Origin: Sporolactobacillus sp. THM7-7
GTDB taxonomy: Bacteria; Bacillota; Bacilli; Bacillales; Sporolactobacillaceae
Direction: 5' to 3'
Length of the DNA stretch: 64,000 nucleotides
Assembly (NCBI RefSeq): GCF_004153225.1
Contig: NZ_SEMB01000001.1
Coordinates: 1-64,000, forward strand
In this document: positions 20,646 to 29,013 of the stretch, piece by piece
Layout of the letters: each line of letters begins with the position of its first letter
How positions within the stretch are numbered: the first letter of the stretch is position 1
The notes under the pieces: generated by a model
What the model was told of the DNA's origin: nothing
What the model saw: the letters and a program-made list of their open reading frames with translations, nothing else
Databases searched by the model: none
Translations under genes and position numbers: made by a program

Positions 20646-21207
20646 TAAGTTCCCTTCTCATTTAACGCTCCACGTAATTCGGGTCTGATTACCTACTCAA
20701 AATGATAATCATTAGAATTTTGACCGGTAAAAGGATTTTCCACCATTGAGGTTTTTTGTTTTCCAGTTTATACGTTTCTCCAAAGCAATAATTGGACTAA
20801 TGAACTTTAAAGGATGACAGTTATCAATCTGGCTAAGTTGTTCACATGTTACCCGATCCTCTTAAGTATTGATCCTATTCATTAGTTCCAGATTATCTAG
20901 ATAAAAAACCAATGGATTATTAACAGTTTCTCGATTTTATAGTATACAACTATTATACTATAACGATCCTAGTGATCAGGCCCATGTTCCTTCAGAATAT
21001 TGGAACGAGAAAACTATTACTCACTGATTAATGGTATAAGACCCCCTTTTTACAACGAGATCTTCAGGGACAGATCCTTTCACCTGATCAGTACAAAAAC
21101 TTTTCGGCTTTTGATGAAATATATTCAATTGAACTGTTTAGATAGAAAATTAAGGAATACTCTGATTGAATATCTATTGGATTAACCTAACCGGTATTGA
21201 ATCATTT
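20646..21207. other. AT-rich gap without a convincing gene
   Basis: About 560 bp, clearly more AT-rich than the flanks. It holds a Fur-like TGATAATCATTAGAA (20703-20717) and a plus-strand 61-codon frame (21000-21185) with no ribosome site or recognisable similarity. I see no intact gene; it is probably the rest of the decayed restriction locus. Confidence 0.5.
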
Positions 21208-22986
21208 TTAAATCTCCCGCCACAAACCCGGATTCATTTGATTATCCAATTTGTCCAGCTTTTTCTTATATTGCTTTTTTACTTCATCCAGTTTCTTTAA
21301 GTATTTTTTCCTAGCTTTTCGGAAGGCCTCCCCTATTTCACCTGCCTGATGAACTAAATCTTCGGGAATCGGCAAGAGCCCAATGTTTTTTGCTGTGAGC
21401 ACGGGTAAAGAGCTGCCCGTGGTGTTTTTTGCAAGAAAATATTCTCCGATCGGGCTTTCCAGGTATGCTTTGAGAAAATAAGGATGAACGTCCTTAGGCC
21501 GCAGCGCCATCAGATTAATTGACAGGTAGACGTCTTTTTTGCTGTTAAAGACAGTGATTTTTTGCTGCGTGCCCTTGGCCACTAAAATGACGTCCCCTTT
21601 TTTAAGTTTATGGCGGCCTAGATCGGCAGTGACGTCGAACCTGGTCACAGATCCGATATTGATCCGGCCGTCCTGATCGATGTCGTTAAGACGAAGGATC
21701 CTCATGCCATGTGCCGTTTGTTTATGTTTAGACGTCAGGTTGAAGCCCTTTATAACTTGACATAAATTTTTTACCGGCACCTTTTTCGTTGTCTGAAGTT
21801 TATCCACATCCCATCGAATCGTTCCGCGGCGCCGGGTCTGGAAGACAGAATGGACAATATACTTTTCAACATCCCACGAATCCTCATTTTCCATAATCTC
21901 ATCATGGGTGACGGTTTTGCTGAAACCATCCATATCTTTCGGTTGCTTCATTACTGACAAAATGCTCTCCGTACCGTCTTCGGATAATTGCTTTTCACGC
22001 AGACGTCCTTCCGCAAAGCCGGAGGCGTCGATCATCAGGACCTGATTATTCTTTTTAACCCGGTCGAAAAGCAGCAAATGAGTCTGGATCGCTGTTTTTC
22101 GGTATAGCCCGGCCGGCAAACGAATCACCGCCGTGAGCCTGGGCAGCAGGTAGCGGCGCACTTTCCGTTCTGCGGCGATGGTGCGAACCAATGGCGCATG
22201 ACTGGTCACCACGAGGGTCTTTCCCTTGCTCCGTTCCACGGCATTTAAGATAAAATAAAAGTCCATCTGACGCATCTTTTGATTCAGCGTGTCAAAACGG
22301 CCGTAAGACGCCACTTTCGGGTCCTGCATGGTTTTGATGCCGAACGGTGGATCCAGAACAACGCAATCGAATAGCCGCAAAGCAGATCCTTTGAAAAAAG
22401 ACGGTTTCATAATGCTGTCCCCGGCAACTGTTTGATGGGACACATTCTGCAATGTCAGAAACATGTCGGCAAGCGCGGCCACTTCAGGGTTGATATCCTG
22501 CCCATAGTATGTTGCGTTGCTGTTCCTCTCTGCCAGGGCAACTTGTGTTCCACCAAATCCGCACGTCCCGTCATAAACGGAGCTGGCATTCTGCAGATCT
22601 AGTAGGCTGGCGATGAGCCGATTGATTTCGGCCGGCGTAATAGAGAGGATCTTCAGCTGAGCCGCTTGCTTTGTAAAAGCGTGTGACAGATCGGCAGCAT
22701 GTAAACGACGAAGCTCGATTTTTTTAATGAATGGAAGCAGTATTTTTATCGTTCCCGGCTGCCGAAGTTCTTTATACGCTGCGATCCATTTTTCGACGTC
22801 AGGAACCGATTGAAACAAGTTTTGACCATTGTCTGGCAATACCGGATCTTCAATGGAAAATTGATGCCGCTGAACGGCGATGGCGCAAATCCCAAGAAAA
22901 AGCGTAACCAAGGGTAAGCTTTTCTCAGCGGGTAGGTCATCCTTCAATGCTTCCACACCGTTTGAAAGGACTTGTTCCAGATTCAT
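21208..22986 (-). CDS. N6-adenine DNA methylase with HsdS-like tail
   Basis: Predicted single-chain DNA modification enzyme of 592 residues. Residues 120-330 are a gamma-class N6-adenine methylase domain: AdoMet motif I VYDGTCGFGG near 159, and catalytic motif IV LDPPFG near 232. From about 400 the protein reads like one target-recognition domain of a type I specificity subunit, ending in a coiled-coil (FRKARKKYLKKLDEVKKQYK). No nuclease or helicase motifs are present, and no HsdR-like gene is nearby. I choose ATG 22986 because GGAGGTGAT lies just upstream and overlaps the earlier ATG at 23001. It may be an orphan methylase, or the surviving half of a restriction system whose EVE/McrB-like neighbour has decayed. 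Confidence 0.75.
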   Translation of the reverse strand: MNLEQVLSNGVEALKDDLPAEKSLPLVTLFLGICAIAVQRHQFSIEDPVLPDNGQNLFQSVPDVEKWIAAYKELRQPGTIKILLPFIKKIELRRLHAADLSHAFTKQAAQLKILSITPAEINRLIASLLDLQNASSVYDGTCGFGGTQVALAERNSNATYYGQDINPEVAALADMFLTLQNVSHQTVAGDSIMKPSFFKGSALRLFDCVVLDPPFGIKTMQDPKVASYGRFDTLNQKMRQMDFYFILNAVERSKGKTLVVTSHAPLVRTIAAERKVRRYLLPRLTAVIRLPAGLYRKTAIQTHLLLFDRVKKNNQVLMIDASGFAEGRLREKQLSEDGTESILSVMKQPKDMDGFSKTVTHDEIMENEDSWDVEKYIVHSVFQTRRRGTIRWDVDKLQTTKKVPVKNLCQVIKGFNLTSKHKQTAHGMRILRLNDIDQDGRINIGSVTRFDVTADLGRHKLKKGDVILVAKGTQQKITVFNSKKDVYLSINLMALRPKDVHPYFLKAYLESPIGEYFLAKNTTGSSLPVLTAKNIGLLPIPEDLVHQAGEIGEAFRKARKKYLKKLDEVKKQYKKKLDKLDNQMNPGLWREI

Positions 22987-23218
22987 GGCAATCACCTCCA
23001 TCTATAATAAATACGTTCTCTTTTCACCTTTTTATTCTTTTATACCTTCTTTACAGCTAACATTCAAGTTTTCATAAACTATTCCAAAGAGAACGAATTG
23101 TGTCACATGGTATCCATGGAAAACTTAACGAGGAACAGCGACCGGCTTTCCCATCAGACACCCTTACCTCGCTCGTGCAAGAATCCATCGACGACTTGTG
23201 AAACAATAAAAATTTATC

Positions 23219-23266
23219 GTTTATCGATAAATAAATACTGTTTTTCAATAAATGTTGTGATATAAT
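23219..23266 (+). promoter_or_regulatory. Promoter with palindromic operator candidate
   Basis: An extended -10 element TGATATAAT ends at 23266. A perfect 12-bp palindrome TTTATCGATAAA at 23220-23231, preceded by another TTTATCG, lies about 30 bp upstream and is a candidate site for the HTH protein encoded two genes down. Confidence 0.5.
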
Positions 23267-23298
23267 CGCTTTGGAAATTATTTCAGAGGTGAGCGCTT

Positions 23299-23760
23299 AT
23301 GAAGATACTGGATGAAAAGGGGCTTTCCGGACTGGTCAAAAGGTTACTGGATTTGATTTTTCTCGGCGGAATCGGCATTTTCCTTAGCCTTCCCTGGTCC
23401 GTCAAATGGTACATCAGCCTGCTGGAGAACGGAGTCAGCGAGAATTATTGGTTTTTGCTCTTTTTTCTTTATATCACCGGTTTTTTGGCCCTATTGATCG
23501 TGAACGAAATCAGACGGATTTTTAAAACGTTGAACCGGCGGAATCCGTTTATGATGGACAATGTCAACAGCCTGAAGCGGATTGCGGTCGCATCTTTTCT
23601 GATTTCCGCGGCTTATATCGTGAAAATTATCTTTTTCAACTCTTTTATGACGATTATTCTGGTCATGGTATTTATTATTGCAGGCTTCTTTTCCATTATT
23701 CTTGCCGAAGTGTTCCGGCAGGCTGTAATCGTTAAAGAAGAAAACGACTTAACGATTTGA
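23299..23760 (+). CDS. DUF2975 membrane protein (YoaS-like)
   Basis: Predicted four-helix membrane protein of 153 residues (helices at about 15-35, 49-69, 94-112 and 117-139) belonging to the DUF2975 group. Function unknown. The NRRNPFMMDNVNSLKRIA loop between helices 2 and 3 is the family signature. Start ATG has AGAGGTGA nine bases upstream. It is followed ten bases later by a Cro-like HTH protein, the same pairing as yoaS-yozG in B. subtilis; such pairs are presumed to sense a membrane or envelope signal and regulate themselves. Confidence 0.8.
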   Translation: MKILDEKGLSGLVKRLLDLIFLGGIGIFLSLPWSVKWYISLLENGVSENYWFLLFFLYITGFLALLIVNEIRRIFKTLNRRNPFMMDNVNSLKRIAVASFLISAAYIVKIIFFNSFMTIILVMVFIIAGFFSIILAEVFRQAVIVKEENDLTI

Positions 23761-23770
23761 GGGGTAAGAG

Positions 23771-23986
23771 ATGGCTATCGTTGTAAATCTAGATGTCGTC
23801 ATGGCGAAAAAGAAAATAAGCGCCTCTGAGCTGGCCGCGAGAGTCCATATTACACCTGCGAACCTTTCGATTCTGAAAAACAACAAGGCGAAAGCCGTCC
23901 GATTTTCAACACTGGAAGCGATATGCGAGGCTCTAGACTGCCAGCCAGGAGATATACTGGAATACGTTCCGGATGGCAGCGAGTAA
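23771..23986 (+). CDS. Cro/C1-type HTH regulator (YozG-like)
   Basis: A 71-residue single-domain DNA-binding protein. The helix-turn-helix covers about residues 17-45 (KISASELAARVHITPANLSI) with the HTH_26 ending CQPGDILEYV near 58-67. Start ATG has GGGGTAAGAG upstream. Ten bases separate it from the DUF2975 gene, so they are co-transcribed. It probably binds the palindrome upstream of the operon, which is my inference from position only. Confidence 0.85.
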   Translation: MAIVVNLDVVMAKKKISASELAARVHITPANLSILKNNKAKAVRFSTLEAICEALDCQPGDILEYVPDGSE

Positions 23987-24063
23987 ACGTTTTGCCAAAA
24001 AAGAAATTTTACAAAGAGTATGATTCAAAAATGAAAAATTTGACTTATTCGAGGTGTTAAAAA

Positions 24064-25638
24064 ATGGATGATGTTCTGACGAAAAGGATAGACGCCCGCC
24101 GTCCGTTTCCGATCCTGAAGACAAAAGGTAGCCTTCTCCTTCTATGCACGGTTTTACTGGGCATTCTTGCCAATGTTTTATTTTACGATCAATCTTTAGG
24201 TGTTTCGTATCCTGTTTTTGTGATCGCTTTTTACGCGTTGTTTTTATGGAATGTACGCAGTCAGCTGCAGACAAAAGTGACCTTTGGCTGGCTTTTGCTG
24301 ATTCCTGTATTCCTGTTATCCTTTACCTATTTGTTTTTTTCCAATCTGATCTTTTATGCTTTGAATTTTATCGCCATTCCCGTTCTCATTGTGATGCAGA
24401 CAACACTCGTTACCGGCCGGGCCGGAGAAAAATGGTATTCCATCCGCTTCCTTATCGATCTTTTATACGGCTTTTTATACCGGCCATTTGCCTATATCGC
24501 TCTGCCGTTTATGATCGCGGCCAAGGCGATCGGCTCGAGGATCGGAGCGAAAAAAGACAGCGCGTTTTTTAAAATTTTGCTTGGAATGGTCATCACCATT
24601 CCGCCGCTGATTTTGATTGTTTCCCTGCTTGCGTCCGCCGATGAGATTTTCGGGCAGCTCGTCGATAAACTTCCGTCGCTCCTTCTGAACATTGATTTTT
24701 ACACGTTCATTCCGAGAACTCTTTTTACTGGGATTATAGCGATTCTGACGTTCAGCTATATTTGGAGCCTAATACGGCCGGACACAGTATCCTCTGATTG
24801 GGTCAGGAAGAGCTTCCGGGAGGCGGGAACGGTTCGTCTGGATGCTGTGAGTACGATAACCATTTTATGTATCATCAATACGATTTACGTGCTTTTCACG
24901 TTGATTCAGTTTTCTTATTTATTCGGCGGCTTCTCTTTTGCTCTCCCGGTCCATTTTACCTATGCGGAGTACGCCCGCAGAGGATTTTTCGAATTGGTGG
25001 TCGTCACTCTCATCAATTTCAGTATTCTGTTATGCCTGATTTATTGGACAAAGAAGAACGGCAAAGTCACCCATACCGCGATCCGGTTTTTGGAATCGCT
25101 GCTCGTTCTCTGTACACTTGTCATGCTCCTCTCCGCGTTCACTCGTATGTACTTATATGAACAAATGTATGGGTATACCTATCTTCGCGTCTTGACACAT
25201 GCCTTCATGATTTTTCTATTCGTCCTGTTTCTTCTGACGCTCTGCCGTATCTGGAGAGAAAAAGTCAGGCTGATCAAGCTGTACCTGCTGACCGCTCTTG
25301 CGGCCTTTGTAATGATAAATTATGTCAATATTGACGTGCTGATCACGAAATACAACATAGACCGGTACGAGCGTACGGGTAAAATTGACGTTGATTACCT
25401 AGCAACGCTCTCGGACGATGCGATTCCGGAAATGGTTGGTTTGCTTCGGGCGAAGGATGACGCCGTCGCAGGAAAAATCGAGAATGTCTTATTTGAGCGA
25501 AAGCAGGAGCTCGAAGGGGATGGCTCTTGGCAGTCCTTTAACTTGTCTCAATACCGGTCGGAAAAAGTACTGGCCCAATATGATCTTCACTATGATAAGA
25601 AATACGACAGCGCATCAGAGTCCCTGGAAGAGCCCTGA
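24064..25638 (+). CDS. DUF4173 multi-helix membrane protein
   Basis: A 524-residue protein with about twelve hydrophobic helices up to residue 415, then a soluble C-terminal tail of about 100 residues containing an apparent VDYLATLSDDAIPEMVGLLR repeat-like helix pair. The LLASADEIFGQLV segment near 195 is characteristic of DUF4173/DUF4153 proteins, whose function is not established. GAGGTG lies nine bases upstream of the ATG. It starts 77 bases after the HTH gene on the same strand, so it is probably part of that regulated set. A hairpin and a tandem-repeat array follow. Confidence 0.75.
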   Translation: MDDVLTKRIDARRPFPILKTKGSLLLLCTVLLGILANVLFYDQSLGVSYPVFVIAFYALFLWNVRSQLQTKVTFGWLLLIPVFLLSFTYLFFSNLIFYALNFIAIPVLIVMQTTLVTGRAGEKWYSIRFLIDLLYGFLYRPFAYIALPFMIAAKAIGSRIGAKKDSAFFKILLGMVITIPPLILIVSLLASADEIFGQLVDKLPSLLLNIDFYTFIPRTLFTGIIAILTFSYIWSLIRPDTVSSDWVRKSFREAGTVRLDAVSTITILCIINTIYVLFTLIQFSYLFGGFSFALPVHFTYAEYARRGFFELVVVTLINFSILLCLIYWTKKNGKVTHTAIRFLESLLVLCTLVMLLSAFTRMYLYEQMYGYTYLRVLTHAFMIFLFVLFLLTLCRIWREKVRLIKLYLLTALAAFVMINYVNIDVLITKYNIDRYERTGKIDVDYLATLSDDAIPEMVGLLRAKDDAVAGKIENVLFERKQELEGDGSWQSFNLSQYRSEKVLAQYDLHYDKKYDSASESLEEP

Positions 25639-25680
25639 CCGAATTCCGTGTTTCATCGAATTTCATATCAAAATGGCATG

Positions 25681-25712
25681 CCGCCGGATGCTCTCCGGCG
25701 GTCTCTGTTTTG
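25681..25712 (+). terminator. Hairpin after DUF4173 gene
   Basis: Arms CCGCCGGA (25681-25688) and TCCGGCGG (25694-25701), then TCTCTGTTTTG. Strong stem, imperfect T tract. Confidence 0.5.
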
Positions 25713-25759
25713 TGACCCATTCGTGTCCATATCACGTGCAGCGTTTTTTCTCATTCCGA

Positions 25760-25864
25760 TTCGGTGCGACTTTTTCGCGTTTCGGTGCGACTTTTTCGTG
25801 TTTCGGTGCGACTTTCGCCCAATCTAGTGCGACTTTGCCATGATTCGGTGCAAGCATGCCCTGA
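25760..25864. repeat. Tandem array 2: five 21-bp units
   Basis: Five 21-bp units starting at 25760, 25781, 25802, 25823 and 25844 with core TTCGGTGCGACTTT. The first two are almost identical; the last two have drifted. It lies between the convergent DUF4173 and flavoprotein genes. Confidence 0.85.
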
Positions 25865-25909
25865 AGCCATTCACTGAGATATTTAGCCGTTTACTGCCTC
25901 GTTTGCTGT

Positions 25910-26926
25910 TTAATATAATGATTCATGGTTCATTTTTAATAAAGTTTCATGATGTGTGGAATACATGGCCATCGACTCAGCATTCGGGTTGATGTAGGAA
26001 GCAGCACTGTTTAGCGCGACAGGACCTTCCTGGAAGCCGCCGGCAATTAATTTTAATTTATATGGATAAGTCACCGCATCTCCGGCCGCAAAAATCCCCG
26101 GGATATTCGTTGCCATGGCGTGATTGACGACGAAACGCTCTTCACGCATGTCAAGACCCCAATGAGCCATTTTTCCATAATCGCCTTGAATGCCATGGCT
26201 GACAATAAGCGCATCAATATCCATACGTTTCGTCAAACCGGTCTCAGCATGTTCAACAGTGACCGATTGAATGACATCGCCGTCGCCATGAAGTGCTTTG
26301 ACCGTATAGGGAGTGAGTACTTTTGTTTTCGCTTTCATATCAGAAACAGAACGCTCGTGGCTGTAAAATTTATTGTGTCTATGGATGACGGTAACTTCTT
26401 TCGCAATTGGTGCCAGCTCATTAGCCCAGTCCACCGCTGAATTTCCTCCTCCTGAAATAAGGACGCGCTGACCTCTGAAAGACTCAAGCCGATCGACCGA
26501 ATAATAGAGGTTGCCGCGTTCATAGCGCTCGGCATGAGGGATATCCAATTTAATCGGTTTCCAGATTCCCGCGCCAACCGTTAGAATGACGGTACGCGTC
26601 CGATGGGTTTCTCCAGTTTCGCTTTTTAACAAAAAGCAGCCGTCTTCAAGTCTCTCAAGGTCAGAGATACGTTGATTCAAACAAATCGTTGGATCGAAGG
26701 TTTGGGCTTGTCGAATCAGCTGCTTTACTAATTTTTCCCCTTTAATCCCGGTTATACCGCCAATGTCCCTTAATGTTTTTTCCGGGTAGAACATCGTAAT
26801 TTTTCCGCCTAATTCAGACGTACATTCAATCAGTTTCGTTTTTAGATGACGCATCCCACTGTAAAAAGCGGTAAATAAGCCGATGGGTCCTCCGCCGATA
26901 ACTGTGACGTCATATACATTATGAAG
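25910..26926 (-). CDS. Ferredoxin-NADP reductase type 2 (YumC/YcgT-like)
   Basis: FAD- and NAD(P)-dependent flavoprotein of 338 residues, of the thioredoxin reductase-like ferredoxin-NADP reductase family. FAD motif VIGGGPIGLFTAFYSG is near the N-terminus, NADPH motif ISGGGNSAVDWA near residue 158, and GIFAAGDAVTY near 290. It lacks a CxxC redox pair, as expected for this family. I prefer ATG 26926 because GGGAGAG lies eight bases upstream; ATG 26950 touches the previous stop codon and has no site. It is the last gene of the siderophore operon, so its likely job is to pass electrons that release iron from the imported ferric siderophore (inference from position; similar flavoproteins serve such roles). 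Confidence 0.85.
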   Translation of the reverse strand, partial: LHNVYDVTVIGGGPIGLFTAFYSGMRHLKTKLIECTSELGGKITMFYPEKTLRDIGGITGIKGEKLVKQLIRQAQTFDPTICLNQRISDLERLEDGCFLLKSETGETHRTRTVILTVGAGIWKPIKLDIPHAERYERGNLYYSVDRLESFRGQRVLISGGGNSAVDWANELAPIAKEVTVIHRHNKFYSHERSVSDMKAKTKVLTPYTVKALHGDGDVIQSVTVEHAETGLTKRMDIDALIVSHGIQGDYGKMAHWGLDMREERFVVNHAMATNIPGIFAAGDAVTYPYKLKLIAGGFQEGPVALNSAASYINPNAESMAMYSTHHETLLKMNHESLY

Positions 26927-26950
26927 CATCTGCAATCTCTCCCTGTCCAT

Positions 26951-27958
26951 CTATTTTTTGGCTAATAAATACATAAAATATGGGGCGCCAATCAGAGTCA
27001 CGATAATGCCGGCCGGGATGCCGCTTGGATCTAAAATCACGCGCCCGATCGTGTCCGCAGCCGTTAAAAGAATAGCGCCAAGCATGGCCGCAATGGGGAC
27101 AAATAGTTGATTGCGGGAGCCGACTAATGCTCGGGCCATATGCGGAGCCATCAAGCCAATAAAGGCAATCCCTCCACTTACGGAAACAGATACGGAAGCC
27201 AGAGCAACGGCGATGATCAAAAGAATCACTCTTTCCCGATCGACGCGGACACCGAGTCCAATTGAAACATATTCATGTAACTGCAGCGTATTCAGAACCC
27301 TTGACTTCCATAACACTATTGGGAGAAGAATAACGATCCATGGCAGTAAGGAAGCGACAAAGTGCCAATCATCTCCCCAAATGGTACCCGCCATCCAGCT
27401 GGCAATAAATGTGTATTGTTCTCGGTCAAAATGGGACGTTAGCGTGATGATGGCTCCGGAACAGGCGGCCGATAAACCGACGCCGACAAGAACCAGTCTT
27501 GTCGGTTGCATGCTCTCTCCCCTTCTATAAGAAAAGAGATAAATCAAAAAAGCTGTCAATAGCCCTCCTGTCAGGGCAAACAGAGGCAGTACATACAAAA
27601 AATGAGACGAATCAGCCGTAAAATAGGCAATGTAAATGACAACCATCAGTCCCGCCCCGTAGTTAATCCCTAGAATACCAGGATCTGCAAGGGGATTATG
27701 CGTGATGCTTTGCAATAGAGCACCGGAGACCGCTAATCCCATGCCTGCCAAAATCCCAACGAGCAACCTCGGCAGCCGAAACTGGAAAAGAATTAAATGT
27801 TCACTGCTTGTGCCTTGTCCGACGATGGTCCGCAACAATTGGGCTGGTGTTAAAGAGATGTAACCCGATGCCAGACTGATGACGAACACGGCGATGAGAA
27901 TAAGAATCGAAACAAGTAAGGTCAACTGAAATTTTTTCCGCTGGTTTATATGGATCAT
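26951..27958 (-). CDS. FecCD-family siderophore permease (second subunit)
   Basis: Predicted ABC-importer membrane subunit of 335 residues, with about ten helices, for an iron-siderophore. Family segments include LPRLLVGILAGMGLAVSGAL near 66, NPLADPGILGINYGAG near 96 and GLMAPHMARALVG near 268, the last being the cytoplasmic coupling loop to the ATPase. Its ATG overlaps the stop of the upstream permease by four bases (ATGA), with GGAGG before it, so the two are translationally coupled. The LacI/FhuG order suggests a heterodimer with the preceding gene. Confidence 0.93.
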   Translation of the reverse strand: MIHINQRKKFQLTLLVSILILIAVFVISLASGYISLTPAQLLRTIVGQGTSSEHLILFQFRLPRLLVGILAGMGLAVSGALLQSITHNPLADPGILGINYGAGLMVVIYIAYFTADSSHFLYVLPLFALTGGLLTAFLIYLFSYRRGESMQPTRLVLVGVGLSAACSGAIITLTSHFDREQYTFIASWMAGTIWGDDWHFVASLLPWIVILLPIVLWKSRVLNTLQLHEYVSIGLGVRVDRERVILLIIAVALASVSVSVSGGIAFIGLMAPHMARALVGSRNQLFVPIAAMLGAILLTAADTIGRVILDPSGIPAGIIVTLIGAPYFMYLLAKK

Positions 27959-28992
27959 TTCACCTTTCCTCCTCTTCTGGCAAGATAAAGGAAGAAAGGA
28001 ACGCCAATCAAGGCAACAACCGCCCCCACTGGCGTTTCATAGGGAGCATTAATGGTGCGTGCCACGGTATCAGCCAGCACCATGCATATACCGCCAAAAA
28101 CAGCCGAACAGGGAATAATCCAGCGATAATCGGTTCCGACCATGGAACGGACGATATGCGGCACCATTAAACCGACGAATGCAATCGATCCAACGAGTGC
28201 CACGGCAGCGCCCGCCAAAATAAGAACAATAACCATCAGAAGCCATTTCATGAGAAACGTTCTTTGTCCCAGTCCTTTTGCTACTTCTTCGCCGAAACTC
28301 AAAAGCGTTAATCCTTTGGACAGGGCCATGGCCAGTAAAATGCCGGCGGCCACGATCGGAAAAACGATTTCTAACTGCGTCCAGGTCGTTCCGGAAACGC
28401 CGCCCGCGATCCAAAAATCTAAATCCTGGGATAGCTTAAAATAAAGAGCAATCCCTTCAGATAAAGATGTGAGTAATGAGGCAACTGCCGCCCCAGCCAG
28501 TGTCAGCCGCAGAGGAGACAGTCCTCCTTTACGCATGGAGCTGAGGCCAAATACCATACCGGCGCCTAATGCCGCTCCTAAAAAGGAAAAAAACATCATC
28601 ATCATAAAAGATACGTGCGGATGAAACGCAAAAACACAGGCCAGTGCAAAACTGGCACCTGCATTCAACCCAAGCAATCCCGGATCAGCCAATGGATTTC
28701 GGGTCATTCCCTGCATAATGGCACCGCTGACAGCCAGGCCCGCTCCGACAACGGCTGCCCCTATCTCTCTTGGCATACGCAGGCTCATAATAATTTTATC
28801 GGCTTCTTGACTTGGATCATATTGGAATACCGATTGCCATACCGTCAAAAAATGAATATTCGCAGCCCCAACGGATATGGCCAATGCCAAACAGCCAATA
28901 AGTATGATGATGCCGACCGTCAGTACGATGATACCAACAGGCAAACGCGATGGCGACGAATATTCCTTTCTGTCCGTGCTTACACGAGTCAT
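27955..28992 (-). CDS. FecCD-family siderophore permease (first subunit)
   Basis: Predicted ABC-importer membrane subunit of 345 residues. Family segments: LRMPREIGAAVVGAGLAVSG near 70, NPLADPGLLGLNAGAS near 108 and GLMVPHIVRSMVG near 281 (coupling loop). Start ATG has AAGGAAG upstream. It follows the binding-protein gene by 21 bases and overlaps the second permease. No ATP-binding subunit gene is in the operon; in B. subtilis several siderophore importers of this layout share the ATPase YusV encoded elsewhere, and the same is likely here. Confidence 0.93.
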   Translation of the reverse strand: MTRVSTDRKEYSSPSRLPVGIIVLTVGIIILIGCLALAISVGAANIHFLTVWQSVFQYDPSQEADKIIMSLRMPREIGAAVVGAGLAVSGAIMQGMTRNPLADPGLLGLNAGASFALACVFAFHPHVSFMMMMFFSFLGAALGAGMVFGLSSMRKGGLSPLRLTLAGAAVASLLTSLSEGIALYFKLSQDLDFWIAGGVSGTTWTQLEIVFPIVAAGILLAMALSKGLTLLSFGEEVAKGLGQRTFLMKWLLMVIVLILAGAAVALVGSIAFVGLMVPHIVRSMVGTDYRWIIPCSAVFGGICMVLADTVARTINAPYETPVGAVVALIGVPFFLYLARRGGKVK

Positions 28993-29013
28993 CTGAATCT
29001 TCCTTTTATTTTC

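Noticed and set aside
21000-21185. 61-codon plus-strand frame in the AT-rich gap
   Set aside because: No ribosome site, no promoter and no recognisable similarity; AT-rich decayed region.
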